Below, in pieces: positions 17,437 through 25,863 of a DNA stretch of 53,797 nt. Origin of the DNA: Xanthomonas euvesicatoria pv. euvesicatoria (GTDB lineage: Bacteria > Pseudomonadota > Gammaproteobacteria > Xanthomonadales > Xanthomonadaceae); assembly GCF_020880415.1 (NCBI RefSeq), contig NZ_JAJIUJ010000076.1:1-53797 (forward strand), in the 5' to 3' direction. Under the pieces are notes generated by a model that saw nothing but the letters and a program-made list of their open reading frames with translations, searched no databases and was not told the DNA's origin. A program made the position numbers and the translations under genes. Position 1 is the stretch's first letter; each line of letters opens with the position of its first letter.

Positions 17437-19392
17437 CTACGCCCGCGCCAGGACGCTGCTGTCGAGCATCTGCCCCACCGTGTTGAGCAGATCGTTGAGG
17501 CTGAAAGGCTTTGGCAGCAGGGCCATGCCCTCTGCCAGAAATTCTTGCCGCGTGGCCGCATTTTCGGCATAGCCGGTAATGAACAGGATCGGCAGACCCG
17601 GGCGTAGCGTGCGCGCCACATCGGCCATGTCGCGCCCGTTCATGCCGGGCAGGCCGACATCGGAGACCACCAGATCGATGTGCGCCTCGGTGCGCAAGTG
17701 TTCCAGCGCGCCGTTGGCATCCTCGGCTTCGATGACCTGGTAGCCGGCATCGCTGAGCACTTCACTCACCATCATGCGCACCACGTCGGTGTCGTCCACC
17801 AGCAGGATGCGCTCGTTGCGCGTGCGCGGCGCGCTGGGCGCCGGTGCCGGCAACATTTCGTTGGCCGAGAGCCCGCGCGGCAGCAAGAGCGCTACCGTGG
17901 TGCCACGACCCACATCGCTGGTGATGCGTGCGGTACCGCCGGATTGACGCGCGAACCCGTAGGTCATCGACAGGCCGAGACCGGTGCCTTCGCCGATGGG
18001 TTTGGTGGTGAAAAACGGTTCGAACACCTGGTCGAGAATGGCCGGCTCGATCCCGCTCCCGTTGTCGATCACCTTCACCGCGACATAGTCGCCGTCGTCC
18101 AGTTCCGGGTCGTTGCGCGCGGTGTAGGCCGCACTCTGGATGCGGATGGTGCCCTGCCCTTTCAAGGCATCGCGCGCATTGATGACCAGGTTGAGCACCA
18201 CGTTTTCGAGCTGGTTGGCATCGGCAATGGCCACCAGCGGCGTGGACGCAAGATCCAGCTCCAGCCCGATGTTTTCGCCGATCGAGCGTTGCAGCATGTC
18301 TTCCAGCGAACGCACACGGGTGTTGACGTCGAACGGTTGCGCGTCCAGCGATTGCTTGCGTGCGAACGCCAGCATGCGCTGGGTCAGCGCGGCGGCGCGG
18401 TGCGCCGAGCCGGTAGCGATCTCGGCCAGGCGCGGCACGCGTTCGATGCGATTGGATTCCACTGCGAGCTGGATCATGTCCAAGCCGGAAATGATGCTGG
18501 TCAGCAGGTTGTTGAAGTCGTGCGCGATGCCACCGGTGAGCTTGCCCAGCGCTTCCATCTTCTGCGCCTGCAGCAGCTGGATTTCGGTGTGCTGACGCTG
18601 CGCGATCTGATGCGCGAGCTCGCTGGTGGCGGTATCCAGTTCCTGGCGCTGCTCGCGCTCGCGCAGGCGCTGCTCGGTCACGTCTTCCACCAGCAACAGC
18701 CCCAGATCCGGCTCGCGGTAGGGCGACACCCGCCATTCGGTTTCGCAGAGCTTGCCATCGCGCAGCAGCGACAAGGTGCCGCTCCAGCGCTCGCGTTGCG
18801 CCAACGCAGTGGTCAGTGCGTGCACGGCGGCGGCCTGATCCAACCCGGCGGCATGGATCGCAGCGCCGAGTGTGGCGCTGCCGATCAAGCGTTGGAATGC
18901 GGCATTGGCCTCGTGCATGTGCAGGTTGGCATCCACCACCGCAATCGGCGCGCTGATGTGTTCGAAGATTTCGCGGAAACGCGCCTCGCTGACCCGCAAC
19001 GCCTCCTCGGCGCGGCGTGCGCGTAACAGCGTGCGCAAGGTGGCCAGCAACACGTTGGGGTCGACCGGATGGATCAGGTAGGCGTCGGCGCCGGCATCCA
19101 GCCCGGTGATCATGTCGCCGGTGGCGATCGAGGCCGCCGAAACATGCACCACCGGCAGCAACGCGGTGCGCGGCTCGGCACGCAGCGTCCGCACGATATC
19201 GAAGCCGCTCATGTCCGGCAGGTTGACGTCCAGCACCACCGCAGAAAACGTCTGCGCGGCAAGTTTGGCAAGACCCTCGGTCCCGGTACCGGCTTCTTCG
19301 ACCGCGAACTGATGGTGTTCGAGCACGCGCCGCACCGAATAACGCGTCACCGCGTTGTCGTCGACGACCAGGATGTGGTGCTTACTGCCCAC
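17437..19392 (-). CDS. Hybrid histidine kinase with N- and C-terminal receivers (REC-PAS-HisKA-HATPase-REC)
   Basis: The 651-residue soluble protein starts with a receiver (residues about 5-125, acceptor in [12 protein letters not shown]), then a PAS domain (about 130-245). A kinase core follows, with H box [13 protein letters not shown] near residue 290, N box [13 protein letters not shown]1 DNGSGI and G2 [14 protein letters not shown]. The C-terminal receiver is at about 525-645 (acceptor in [12 protein letters not shown], lysine in LLPKPFS). It has no DNA-binding output. The GTG start is supported by GGAGG six bases upstream and overlaps the stop of the preceding kinase by 11 bases, making this the last gene of the stressosome operon. 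In known Gram-negative stressosome loci a kinase/receiver pair forms the output; this protein probably fills that place. Confidence 0.92.
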   Translation of the reverse strand: MGSKHHILVVDDNAVTRYSVRRVLEHHQFAVEEAGTGTEGLAKLAAQTFSAVVLDVNLPDMSGFDIVRTLRAEPRTALLPVVHVSAASIATGDMITGLDAGADAYLIHPVDPNVLLATLRTLLRARRAEEALRVSEARFREIFEHISAPIAVVDANLHMHEANAAFQRLIGSATLGAAIHAAGLDQAAAVHALTTALAQRERWSGTLSLLRDGKLCETEWRVSPYREPDLGLLLVEDVTEQRLREREQRQELDTATSELAHQIAQRQHTEIQLLQAQKMEALGKLTGGIAHDFNNLLTSIISGLDMIQLAVESNRIERVPRLAEIATGSAHRAAALTQRMLAFARKQSLDAQPFDVNTRVRSLEDMLQRSIGENIGLELDLASTPLVAIADANQLENVVLNLVINARDALKGQGTIRIQSAAYTARNDPELDDGDYVAVKVIDNGSGIEPAILDQVFEPFFTTKPIGEGTGLGLSMTYGFARQSGGTARITSDVGRGTTVALLLPRGLSANEMLPAPAPSAPRTRNERILLVDDTDVVRMMVSEVLSDAGYQVIEAEDANGALEHLRTEAHIDLVVSDVGLPGMNGRDMADVARTLRPGLPILFITGYAENAATRQEFLAEGMALLPKPFSLNDLLNTVGQMLDSSVLARA

Positions 19393-20257
19393 GCGTTTCC
19401 TCCGCTGCCAGTGTCATCGGCAGCACCACGTAAAATTCAGAACCCTGCCCGACCACGCTGTTGATCCCCACCCGGCCGCCCAGCAATTCGGCGAACCGTT
19501 TGCAGATCGACAACCCCAGGCCGGTGCCGGTCAGGCGTTTTTGCAGCGGCGAGTCCACCTGTACGAAATCTTCGAACAAGGCCTCGTGAAGCTCGGCCGG
19601 AATGCCGATGCCGGTGTCGTGCACGCCAAAGCGTACATGGCTGTCGCCTTCCAGCTGCGCAAACACGCGCACCTGCCCCTGCGGGGTGAACTTGAGCGCG
19701 TTGGAAATGAAATTGCGCAGGATCTGCGCCAGCTTCTTGTCGTCGGTGTACAGCAGCGGCAGCACCGGCGGATCCTCGAAGATCAGCGTGGTCGTGCCCA
19801 CATCGGTGAGCGGACGGAACATGCCGCGCAGCGCCGCGAACAGGTCCATCAGGTCGAACCAGCCCGGCGAGATAGTGATGCGCCCGGCTTCGATCTTGGC
19901 CAGGTCCAGCAGGTCGTCCACCATCTCGGTGAGCTCGCGCGCCGAACCGCTGACAAAGCGCACCTGCTTGAGCTGCTCTGCATTGAGCGGCCCGTCCATG
20001 CCATCCTCCAGCAGCCGGGTGATGCTCAGGATCGAGCCTAGCGGGGTGCGGAACTCGTGGCTCATGTACGACAGAAAGCGGCTCTTGAGTTCGGACACCT
20101 CGCGCAGCTGTTCGGCCTGTTGGTCGAGCTCGGCATACAAGGCCAGCACGCCCTGGTTGGTTTCTTCCAGCTCTTCGCGCAAGGCCTGGTTCTGCTGGCG
20201 CAAGCTTTCCAGTTCAGCCATCGCCTCGGCTGCCGGCATCTTGGTGGTTGAATTCAT
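19382..20257 (-). CDS. Soluble histidine kinase of the stressosome operon
   Basis: The 291-residue protein has an N-terminal coiled coil (residues about 12-55, leucine/glutamate/glutamine-rich), a HisKA domain with H box SYMSHEFRTPLGS near residue 64, and an HATPase domain with N box NFISNALKF, G1 DTGIGI and G2 GTGLGLSICKRFAELLGG. It has no sensory or membrane domain, so it must be activated by contact with partner proteins. RsbT or the RsbT-like fusion encoded just upstream are good candidates (inference). GGGAGG lies five bases before the ATG, which overlaps the stop of the fusion gene by four bases (ATGA). The next gene, a hybrid kinase, overlaps its end. Confidence 0.92.
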   Translation of the reverse strand: MNSTTKMPAAEAMAELESLRQQNQALREELEETNQGVLALYAELDQQAEQLREVSELKSRFLSYMSHEFRTPLGSILSITRLLEDGMDGPLNAEQLKQVRFVSGSARELTEMVDDLLDLAKIEAGRITISPGWFDLMDLFAALRGMFRPLTDVGTTTLIFEDPPVLPLLYTDDKKLAQILRNFISNALKFTPQGQVRVFAQLEGDSHVRFGVHDTGIGIPAELHEALFEDFVQVDSPLQKRLTGTGLGLSICKRFAELLGGRVGINSVVGQGSEFYVVLPMTLAAEETRGQ

Positions 20258-21252
20258 TGCATGCCTCCCAAGCGCATGACGAACACGCAGCAATCGTCGC
20301 GGCCGCGCGCGTAATCGCGCGCCAGCACTGCGGCAATGATGCGTGGATGGCGCGACAGCAGGCCCGGATGATCGCGCAGGGTCCAGCGCGATTGCAGGCC
20401 GTCGCTGTGCATGACCAGTAACTTGCCGGCGGCGTGTGGAAAGTCGAACGGTTGCGCCTTGCGGAACTGCACCCCGACGATGCCCGGGTGCGAGGGCATG
20501 CCGCGCACGCCGTCGCCATCGCACAACGAGGCGACGATATTGCCCACCCCGGCAAAGCGCACCTGGCCGCTGCCGGGATCGAACTGCATGACCGCCGCCG
20601 CGCCGCCGCGCGTGCCGCTCATGCCGGCATGCAGGCGCGCGATGCGTTCGCCGGGTTCGCCACGGGCCGCTGCCGCAGCGCGCGTCCCCGCATCGGCGGC
20701 ATCGGCCGCGCCCGCTCCGTGGCCCAGGCCGTCGATCATGCTCACGGTCACGCCCTGCGCATCGATCGCCAGATGCCAGCCATCGCCGCAGACCGTTTCG
20801 TTCTGCAGCGGCAGACGCAGCGCGCCGTAGGGCAGGTCGGGCATGTTCTCGGCATCGGCGTACACGCGCGCCAGGACCACGGCCCCCCGGGCATCGGAAT
20901 AGGCGTCCAGCAACGCGGCATGTCGCTGCACCGTGCCCAGGCCGTTGCCAGGCGTGCTGCCGGTGGAATACCCGTCCGGCAGACAATCGGCCAGCACGAA
21001 TCCGCGCCCCTGATCGAGCGTGCACAACTCGATGCCCAGACCATCGCGGCCGGCGACGCTGCACAGCTGCATCTGCCCGCCACCGGCATGGTTGAGCAGG
21101 TTGGTGCACAACTCGGTCGCCACCAGGGCCACGCGGCCACAGCCGTCTTCATCGAAACCGCAGGCCTGTGCAAGCGCCACCGCTTCGCGGCGCACCTGCC
21201 CGACCTGGGTACCCTCTTCGACGCGGATCACCTGGGTGAGCGCGCCGGTCAT
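20254..21252 (-). CDS. RsbT-like ATPase fused to an RsbX/SpoIIE-type PP2C phosphatase
   Basis: A 332-residue two-domain protein. Residues about 1-135 form a GHKL ATPase of the anti-sigma/RsbT class: N box ATELCTNLLNHAGGG, G1 box DQGRGF, G2 box STPGNGLGTVQRH. Residues about 140-330 form a PP2C phosphatase of the RsbX/SpoIIE class, with metal-binding aspartates in SMIDGLGHGAGAA, LLVMHSDGLQSRW and GRDDCCVFVM. RsbX normally resets the stressosome by dephosphorylating RsbS and RsbR, while RsbT phosphorylates them; this protein carries both fold types. ATG at 21252 was chosen because GGAA lies about six bases upstream and it follows the rsbT stop by two bases. The upstream ATG at 21264 lacks a ribosome site. 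Whether the ATPase domain is an active kinase is unknown. Confidence 0.9.
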   Translation of the reverse strand: MTGALTQVIRVEEGTQVGQVRREAVALAQACGFDEDGCGRVALVATELCTNLLNHAGGGQMQLCSVAGRDGLGIELCTLDQGRGFVLADCLPDGYSTGSTPGNGLGTVQRHAALLDAYSDARGAVVLARVYADAENMPDLPYGALRLPLQNETVCGDGWHLAIDAQGVTVSMIDGLGHGAGAADAADAGTRAAAAARGEPGERIARLHAGMSGTRGGAAAVMQFDPGSGQVRFAGVGNIVASLCDGDGVRGMPSHPGIVGVQFRKAQPFDFPHAAGKLLVMHSDGLQSRWTLRDHPGLLSRHPRIIAAVLARDYARGRDDCCVFVMRLGGMQ

Positions 21253-21254
21253 GG

Positions 21255-21650
21255 TTACTTCCATTTGGTGATGGTGATGCGGGTGCCCTTGCCGGCTGCG
21301 CTATCGAGCACGAAATCGTCCACCAGCCGCCGGCTGCCGGACAGTCCCAGCCCCAGGCCACTGCCAGAGGTCCAGCCGTCGGTCAGTGCGAGCTCCAGGT
21401 CTGCAATGCCCGGGCCCTGGTCGCGGAACGTCAGCTGCACGCCCTTGCGGATGCCGCTTTCAACCAGCGCCCAGTCCATGTCGCCGCCACCGCCGTAGAT
21501 CACCGTATTGCGCGCCAGTTCGCTGGCCGCGGTGACCAGCTTGGTTTGATCGACCAACCGCAGCCCGCATTGCACCACCAGCTTGCGCACGGTCTGCCGC
21601 GCCAGCACCACATCCTGCTCGGTGCGTACCGGTTGCGAGCCGACCGTCAT
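21255..21650 (-). CDS. rsbT: RsbT serine/threonine kinase, stressosome switch protein
   Basis: The 131-residue GHKL kinase matches RsbT across its length. The N box is ASELARNTVIYGGGG, the G1 box FRDQGPGIADLE and the G2 box GSGLGLGLSGSRRLVDDF. In Bacillus subtilis, RsbT is held by the RsbR-RsbS complex, phosphorylates both on stress, and then leaves to activate a phosphatase. No RsbU or sigma-B is encoded here, so the released RsbT probably acts on the downstream kinases. Its ATG overlaps the rsbS stop by four bases and no clear ribosome site is seen, which fits translational coupling and fixed stoichiometry with RsbS. Confidence 0.93.
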   Translation of the reverse strand: MTVGSQPVRTEQDVVLARQTVRKLVVQCGLRLVDQTKLVTAASELARNTVIYGGGGDMDWALVESGIRKGVQLTFRDQGPGIADLELALTDGWTSGSGLGLGLSGSRRLVDDFVLDSAAGKGTRITITKWK

Positions 21651-22009
21651 GGAGCCGCATCGGGTTGTTGCAGCAGGCGCATGCCGCGCTCGACATCGAG
21701 CGCGGTGCGCACCGACGGCAAGGTCAGCCCCAACTCCACCAGGGTGATCGCCACCGCCGGCTGCATGCCCACCACCACGGTTTGCGCGCCCATCAGCGTC
21801 GCCAGCCCGGAAATGGTGCTGATCATGCGCCCGATGAACGAATCGACGATATCCAGCGCGGAAATGTCGATCAACACGCCACGCGCAGAGGTGGCGCTGA
21901 TCTTCTCGGACAGGTCGTCCTGCAGTTGCAGCGCCAGTTGGTCGTGCATGTCCACCTGGATGGTGACCAGCAACAGATGGCCCATCCGCAGGATCGGAAT
22001 ACGTTCCAT
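21647..22009 (-). CDS. rsbS: RsbS STAS-domain stressosome scaffold
   Basis: The 120-residue protein is a single STAS domain closely resembling RsbS. The phosphorylation site is preserved as S57 in LDIVDSFIGR, equivalent to Ser59 of Bacillus subtilis RsbS. The segments GAQTVVVGMQPAVAITLVEL and TALDVERGMRLL are also typical. RsbS packs with RsbR into the large stressosome shell and sequesters RsbT until phosphorylated. The start follows the rsbR stop by one base (AAGG upstream within coding distance), and the stop overlaps the rsbT start, so rsbR, rsbS and rsbT form one tightly coupled unit. Confidence 0.94.
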   Translation of the reverse strand: MERIPILRMGHLLLVTIQVDMHDQLALQLQDDLSEKISATSARGVLIDISALDIVDSFIGRMISTISGLATLMGAQTVVVGMQPAVAITLVELGLTLPSVRTALDVERGMRLLQQPDAAP

Positions 22010-22010
22010 G

Positions 22011-22853
22011 TCAGTCTGCCTTGCTGACGGTCACGCCGGTGCGCTTGAGCGCCAGCGCCAAGGCATCGGCCAGGTTGGCCTTGGTCACGATCCCCTGCAG
22101 GTCCAGGCCCAGATGCACGATGGTTTGCGCAATCTGCGGGCGCACGCCGCTGATGATGGCGTCGGCCCCCATCAGCCGGATCGCGGTCACGGTCTTGAGC
22201 AGATGCTGTGCCACCAGGGTGTCCACGGTGGGCACGCCGGTGATGTCGATGATGGCGATTTCCGAGCCGGTGTCGACAATGCGTTGCAACAGCGACTCCA
22301 TCACCACCTGGGTGCGCTGCGAATCCAGTGTGCCGATCATCGGCAGCGCCAGCACGCCGTCCCACAGCTTCACCACCGGGGTGGACAGCTCCAGCATCTC
22401 TTCCTGCTGACGCACGATGATGTCTTCGCGGGTCTTCTGGAAAACCTTCACGGTGTACAAGCCCAGGCGGTCGAGCAATTCCGACAACGCCCACAACTGC
22501 TGGCCTAGTTCTTCCGGGGTACTGGCGTATTCGCGCTGTACCAGCGCGAACAACACGCGCTTGAGCGAAAAGATGAAGTTGGCGGTTTCCTGCGAATCGA
22601 AACCACGCGTGGCGCGGTCGCGCGAGAGATGTTCCAGGAAGCGACGCACCTCGCTCCATTCGGCACTGTCCAGGCTGCTACCGTCGTGCTTCAACGAGGC
22701 CACCAGCAAGCGCAGGAATTCGCCGGCCTGCGCTTCGAATTCCTGCCGCGACAGACGCGCATCGTTGCCCAGGCTGGACTCCAACCATGCGGCCAGCAAC
22801 GCATGTTCCTGGCCACCAATCGCATCGATCGAGCGCTGCTGCAATGCCACCAT
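22011..22853 (-). CDS. rsbR: RsbR-type stressosome sensor/scaffold with C-terminal STAS domain
   Basis: A 280-residue protein. The C-terminal STAS domain (residues about 165-275) has the RsbR signature TVDTLVAQHLL and GVRPQIAQTIVHLGLDL. T212 in VDTLV corresponds to the second RsbR phosphosite and S178 in LDSQR to the first (serine replaces threonine). The all-helical N-terminal part (about 1-150) resembles the RsbRD-type sensor domain rather than a clear globin; ligand binding cannot be judged. RsbR surrounds RsbS in the stressosome and is thought to receive the signal. The ATG at 22853 is preferred; GTG at 22865 and TTG at 22868 also lie in frame. It is the first gene of a six-gene operon running to 17437. 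Confidence 0.92.
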   Translation of the reverse strand: MVALQQRSIDAIGGQEHALLAAWLESSLGNDARLSRQEFEAQAGEFLRLLVASLKHDGSSLDSAEWSEVRRFLEHLSRDRATRGFDSQETANFIFSLKRVLFALVQREYASTPEELGQQLWALSELLDRLGLYTVKVFQKTREDIIVRQQEEMLELSTPVVKLWDGVLALPMIGTLDSQRTQVVMESLLQRIVDTGSEIAIIDITGVPTVDTLVAQHLLKTVTAIRLMGADAIISGVRPQIAQTIVHLGLDLQGIVTKANLADALALALKRTGVTVSKAD

Positions 22854-23513
22854 GAGATCACCCACCAAAAGAAAAGAGGTTGGGCATGCGGGCTGGACTG
22901 CGCCCTGACCGACGCGGCGCCCCCACGCCGATGCGCAGCAGAATAAAGCAATTCAGATTGACCAACCAGCGAGCCAACCTGTAGCAGTCATCCGCCCACG
23001 GGCGCAGTGTGACATTGCCGCGCGCATGCCGAACGTGCGCCGGTCCACGCCTGCGGACATGCGCCGCGCCAGCGCGCGTGCAAGGCAACACGCCAACCGG
23101 TCGGCGTGGAATCACCCCGGGCCCTGGCGATGGCCGATCGACGGCGCGTCGCTGCGTTTTGAGCCTGCAGCGATGCTCTTCCGATCGGCATTGCCACTGC
23201 CATGGCGAGCTCCATCAGGACACTGGAGACCAAACAGGATCAAACGCCGCAGAAACGGCAGTGCGTAGCGCTGCGCCCTGCGCCTGCACGCAGGGCATGC
23301 ACTTGCGTCATCGCCCTGCCGACGGTGTGGCGGCACGTCCAAAGCGGGAGGGTGTGCCGGCATGAATGCCGCCGCGTTGCACAAGAGCAATGAGCGTGTT
23401 CTTGACGCCGGATGCAGCGCCGCGCATCCAGCGTGGCGCCCGAACGCACGCCACGATCGCCAATGTCCACCCACCCCGGCGACAAACGCCGTTGGATCAG
23501 GCCGATCGCCGCC
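22854..23513. other. Long intergenic region between rsbR and the TPR gene
   Basis: These 660 bases hold the rsbR promoter, but no clear -35/-10 pair was picked out. Several open frames on both strands have no recognisable product, no good ribosome site and arginine/proline/alanine-rich shadow composition, so none is called. No terminator with a U-tract was seen after the TPR gene. Confidence 0.5.
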
Positions 23514-25838
23514 CTATAGTCCGTAACGCTCCACCGCATCCAGATGCGGCTGCGGATCCTGGCCGCAGGCCTCGGCAAGCCGCAGCCAGCACATCGGATG
23601 CGACCAGCGCGAGGTCGTGCATCGCAGGACGCGATGCAGTTCCTGCGGGGCGACGTTTTCCGGAAGCGCCACGGTGAACAACACGCCCGGCAGTCCGGAT
23701 GTTGCATCCTCCGGGTCGAACGCGTCCGGATGGTCCGGGTCGACCACGCGGTAGTCGTCGCGACTGTGCAGCCACATCTTCCAGCCGCGCATTTCCAGGT
23801 CTGCACGCATCGCCTCGATCACCTCGTCGCCAGGATGCACGCCGTCCACCAGCCAGCTATTGGCATAGCCACCCGGTTGCAGCACATGCACCTGCGCGTA
23901 GGTCGGCACGAAACGCTCGCGTTCGGCTTCGTCTTCCGGCGGCGGATACAACAGTTCCGCGTCGAACACCACCCAGTCGCCGACATGCTGGCGCCGATGC
24001 GCAGGCGCGTTTTCGACGATGCGTGCAGTGACCGGGCCGGTGCGGCGCGCGTAGTACTCGGCCATTTCGCCATCATCCATGCAACGAATGATCACCCAGC
24101 CCCAGGTCTCTTCGACTACGCCGCCGGTGCTGCTCAGCTCCATGCCAATGGCCTGCGCAGAGGCACGCACCGCGTCCCAATCCTGCGCCGCACTGGCCGC
24201 CGTCATGTGATCCCAATGCGCAGAACGCGGTTCTTCCAGCAGCTCGGTAAGTTGCCGATAGACCGCGGCGGCCTCGGCAAACCGGCCGGTATCGAGATAC
24301 ATGCGCGCCAACAAGCCGCGTGCGCCGTGCGAGCCGGGCGATAGCTCCAACAGTGCCGTGCAGGCCTGCTCCAGCGCCGGCCAGTCGCCCAGCCGCTGCG
24401 CCAGCTGCGCCTCGCACCACAATGCCGCCACCGGCGCCTGTGGGCGATACAGCTGTGCCAGCCGGCGCACACCGGCTTCATCGCCGCGGCCCAGCAACAG
24501 ATTCATCAGCCGGAAGGTGGGGCTGGTTTCGCGATCGGCATGCCGCTGCACGAATGACCACAGCAACGCGATCGCTTCCTCGTCGGCCGCACAGGCACTC
24601 AAGGCAGAAGCAGTGGTGTCGACAAGCTCGGCATCGTCCGGACAGTCAGCGACGGCCTGCAGCAACCACTGCGCTTCGCGCTCGGGATTGCGCACCACAT
24701 CATCGCCCTGCGCGTTCAACCATTCCAGCAACTGCGCGGCAGCGACCGGTGACTCCTCGCCCGCTGATACGGCCGCGATGCGCGCAGCCCAACCGTCCAG
24801 CGCCAGCGTGGCACCACGGTCCTGTCGCAACTTGGGCAGATGCGCACGTGCAAGCGCCAGATGCCTGCGCGCGGTCCACACCGCGCCGCGTTGCAGCGCC
24901 AGTCCGATCGCAAGCTCGGCCGCTTCGATCAGGATGCGATGCGCGCCAACCTGCGCGTAATGGTCGAGCATCTGCTGCACGCGGCTGCCCAGGTCCCAGC
25001 TATTGCGCTCGGGCGCGCGCGCCACCAGCACCGCCACCGCACGCAGCCAGTGCAGGCGATAACGCGGCGCAATCTCGCGCCATGGCAGCAACGCTTCCAT
25101 GGCTTCGTCATCGCGCTGCAACAGCGCCAACGCGCGTGCCTTCTGCAGGCGCCGCGGCTGGCTGCAATTGGCCCACTCGGCACCTTCGCGCGCGGCGTCG
25201 CGTTCGCGCTGTTCCACCAGCGCCAGCGCTTCCTGCGCACGCCCAAGCGCAAGCAGGATCGAGATGCGCATGTCCGGCACGCCGTCGTAGATTTCGCCGC
25301 CATGGTCCAGGATGGCCTGCGACTGCTGCTCCAGATACTGCAGCGCCGCGTCACCGCGCCCGTCGTCGAGCAATGCATCGGCTTTTTCGCAGCTCAGGCA
25401 CTGGTAACACGACCAGCTCGGGTCGATGCGGCCCAGGGTTTCGTCGCACACTTCGATACGTTCTTCCACCCAACCCGGGCCATCGATGTTGGCATAACAC
25501 GCGGCCAGGTCCTGGGTCACGCAGACCGATTGCGGGCACTCCACTGCGTCGGCGCGATGCGCACGCTCGAACAGCGCCACCGCATCGCCCAGCGCACGCT
25601 CGCCTTCGCACAGGTTGCCGACCCGGTTGCGCATTTCCCAATGCCCGACAAACACCTCCAGCCACGGGTTGGCCAGCGTCTTGCCCAGCGCACGTGCCTC
25701 CGGCAACAAGGCCTCGGCGCGGTCGATCTGCAGATCGCAGATGTGGTCGGTCAGGCGCGTCAGCAACTGCGCATTTTGCGGCTGCCCAGCTTCGCCCAGA
25801 TCGTCCTGCAGTTTTTCCACCCAGTTCCAGATTTCCAT
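23514..25838 (-). CDS. Large TPR-like helical protein of unknown function, partner of the HSP90-family gene
   Basis: The 774-residue protein is not recognised as a named family. Residues about 20-560 are helical repeats with TPR-like spacing (for example ACTALLELSPGSHGARGLL and MYLDTGRFAEAAAVYRQL). A cysteine cluster, C144/C147/C150 (SCYQCLSCEK), may bind metal or be redox-active. The last 190 residues change character: acidic, aromatic-rich and mixed alpha/beta, with HVGDWVVFDAELLYPPPEDE and GWKMWLHSRDDYRVVD. GGAG lies before the ATG. It follows the HSP90-family gene after 25 bases on the same strand, so the two are probably one operon. TPR proteins are the classic co-chaperones of eukaryotic HSP90, which makes a physical partnership plausible, but this is inference from gene order and fold. 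Confidence 0.75.
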   Translation of the reverse strand: MEIWNWVEKLQDDLGEAGQPQNAQLLTRLTDHICDLQIDRAEALLPEARALGKTLANPWLEVFVGHWEMRNRVGNLCEGERALGDAVALFERAHRADAVECPQSVCVTQDLAACYANIDGPGWVEERIEVCDETLGRIDPSWSCYQCLSCEKADALLDDGRGDAALQYLEQQSQAILDHGGEIYDGVPDMRISILLALGRAQEALALVEQRERDAAREGAEWANCSQPRRLQKARALALLQRDDEAMEALLPWREIAPRYRLHWLRAVAVLVARAPERNSWDLGSRVQQMLDHYAQVGAHRILIEAAELAIGLALQRGAVWTARRHLALARAHLPKLRQDRGATLALDGWAARIAAVSAGEESPVAAAQLLEWLNAQGDDVVRNPEREAQWLLQAVADCPDDAELVDTTASALSACAADEEAIALLWSFVQRHADRETSPTFRLMNLLLGRGDEAGVRRLAQLYRPQAPVAALWCEAQLAQRLGDWPALEQACTALLELSPGSHGARGLLARMYLDTGRFAEAAAVYRQLTELLEEPRSAHWDHMTAASAAQDWDAVRASAQAIGMELSSTGGVVEETWGWVIIRCMDDGEMAEYYARRTGPVTARIVENAPAHRRQHVGDWVVFDAELLYPPPEDEAERERFVPTYAQVHVLQPGGYANSWLVDGVHPGDEVIEAMRADLEMRGWKMWLHSRDDYRVVDPDHPDAFDPEDATSGLPGVLFTVALPENVAPQELHRVLRCTTSRWSHPMCWLRLAEACGQDPQPHLDAVERYGL

Positions 25839-25863
25839 CGTGCCGCTCCTGCGATGCGGCGCT

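Noticed and set aside
22854..23513. Several small open frames between rsbR and the TPR gene
   Set aside because: No ribosome sites, no recognisable domain, and arginine/alanine/proline-rich shadow composition.
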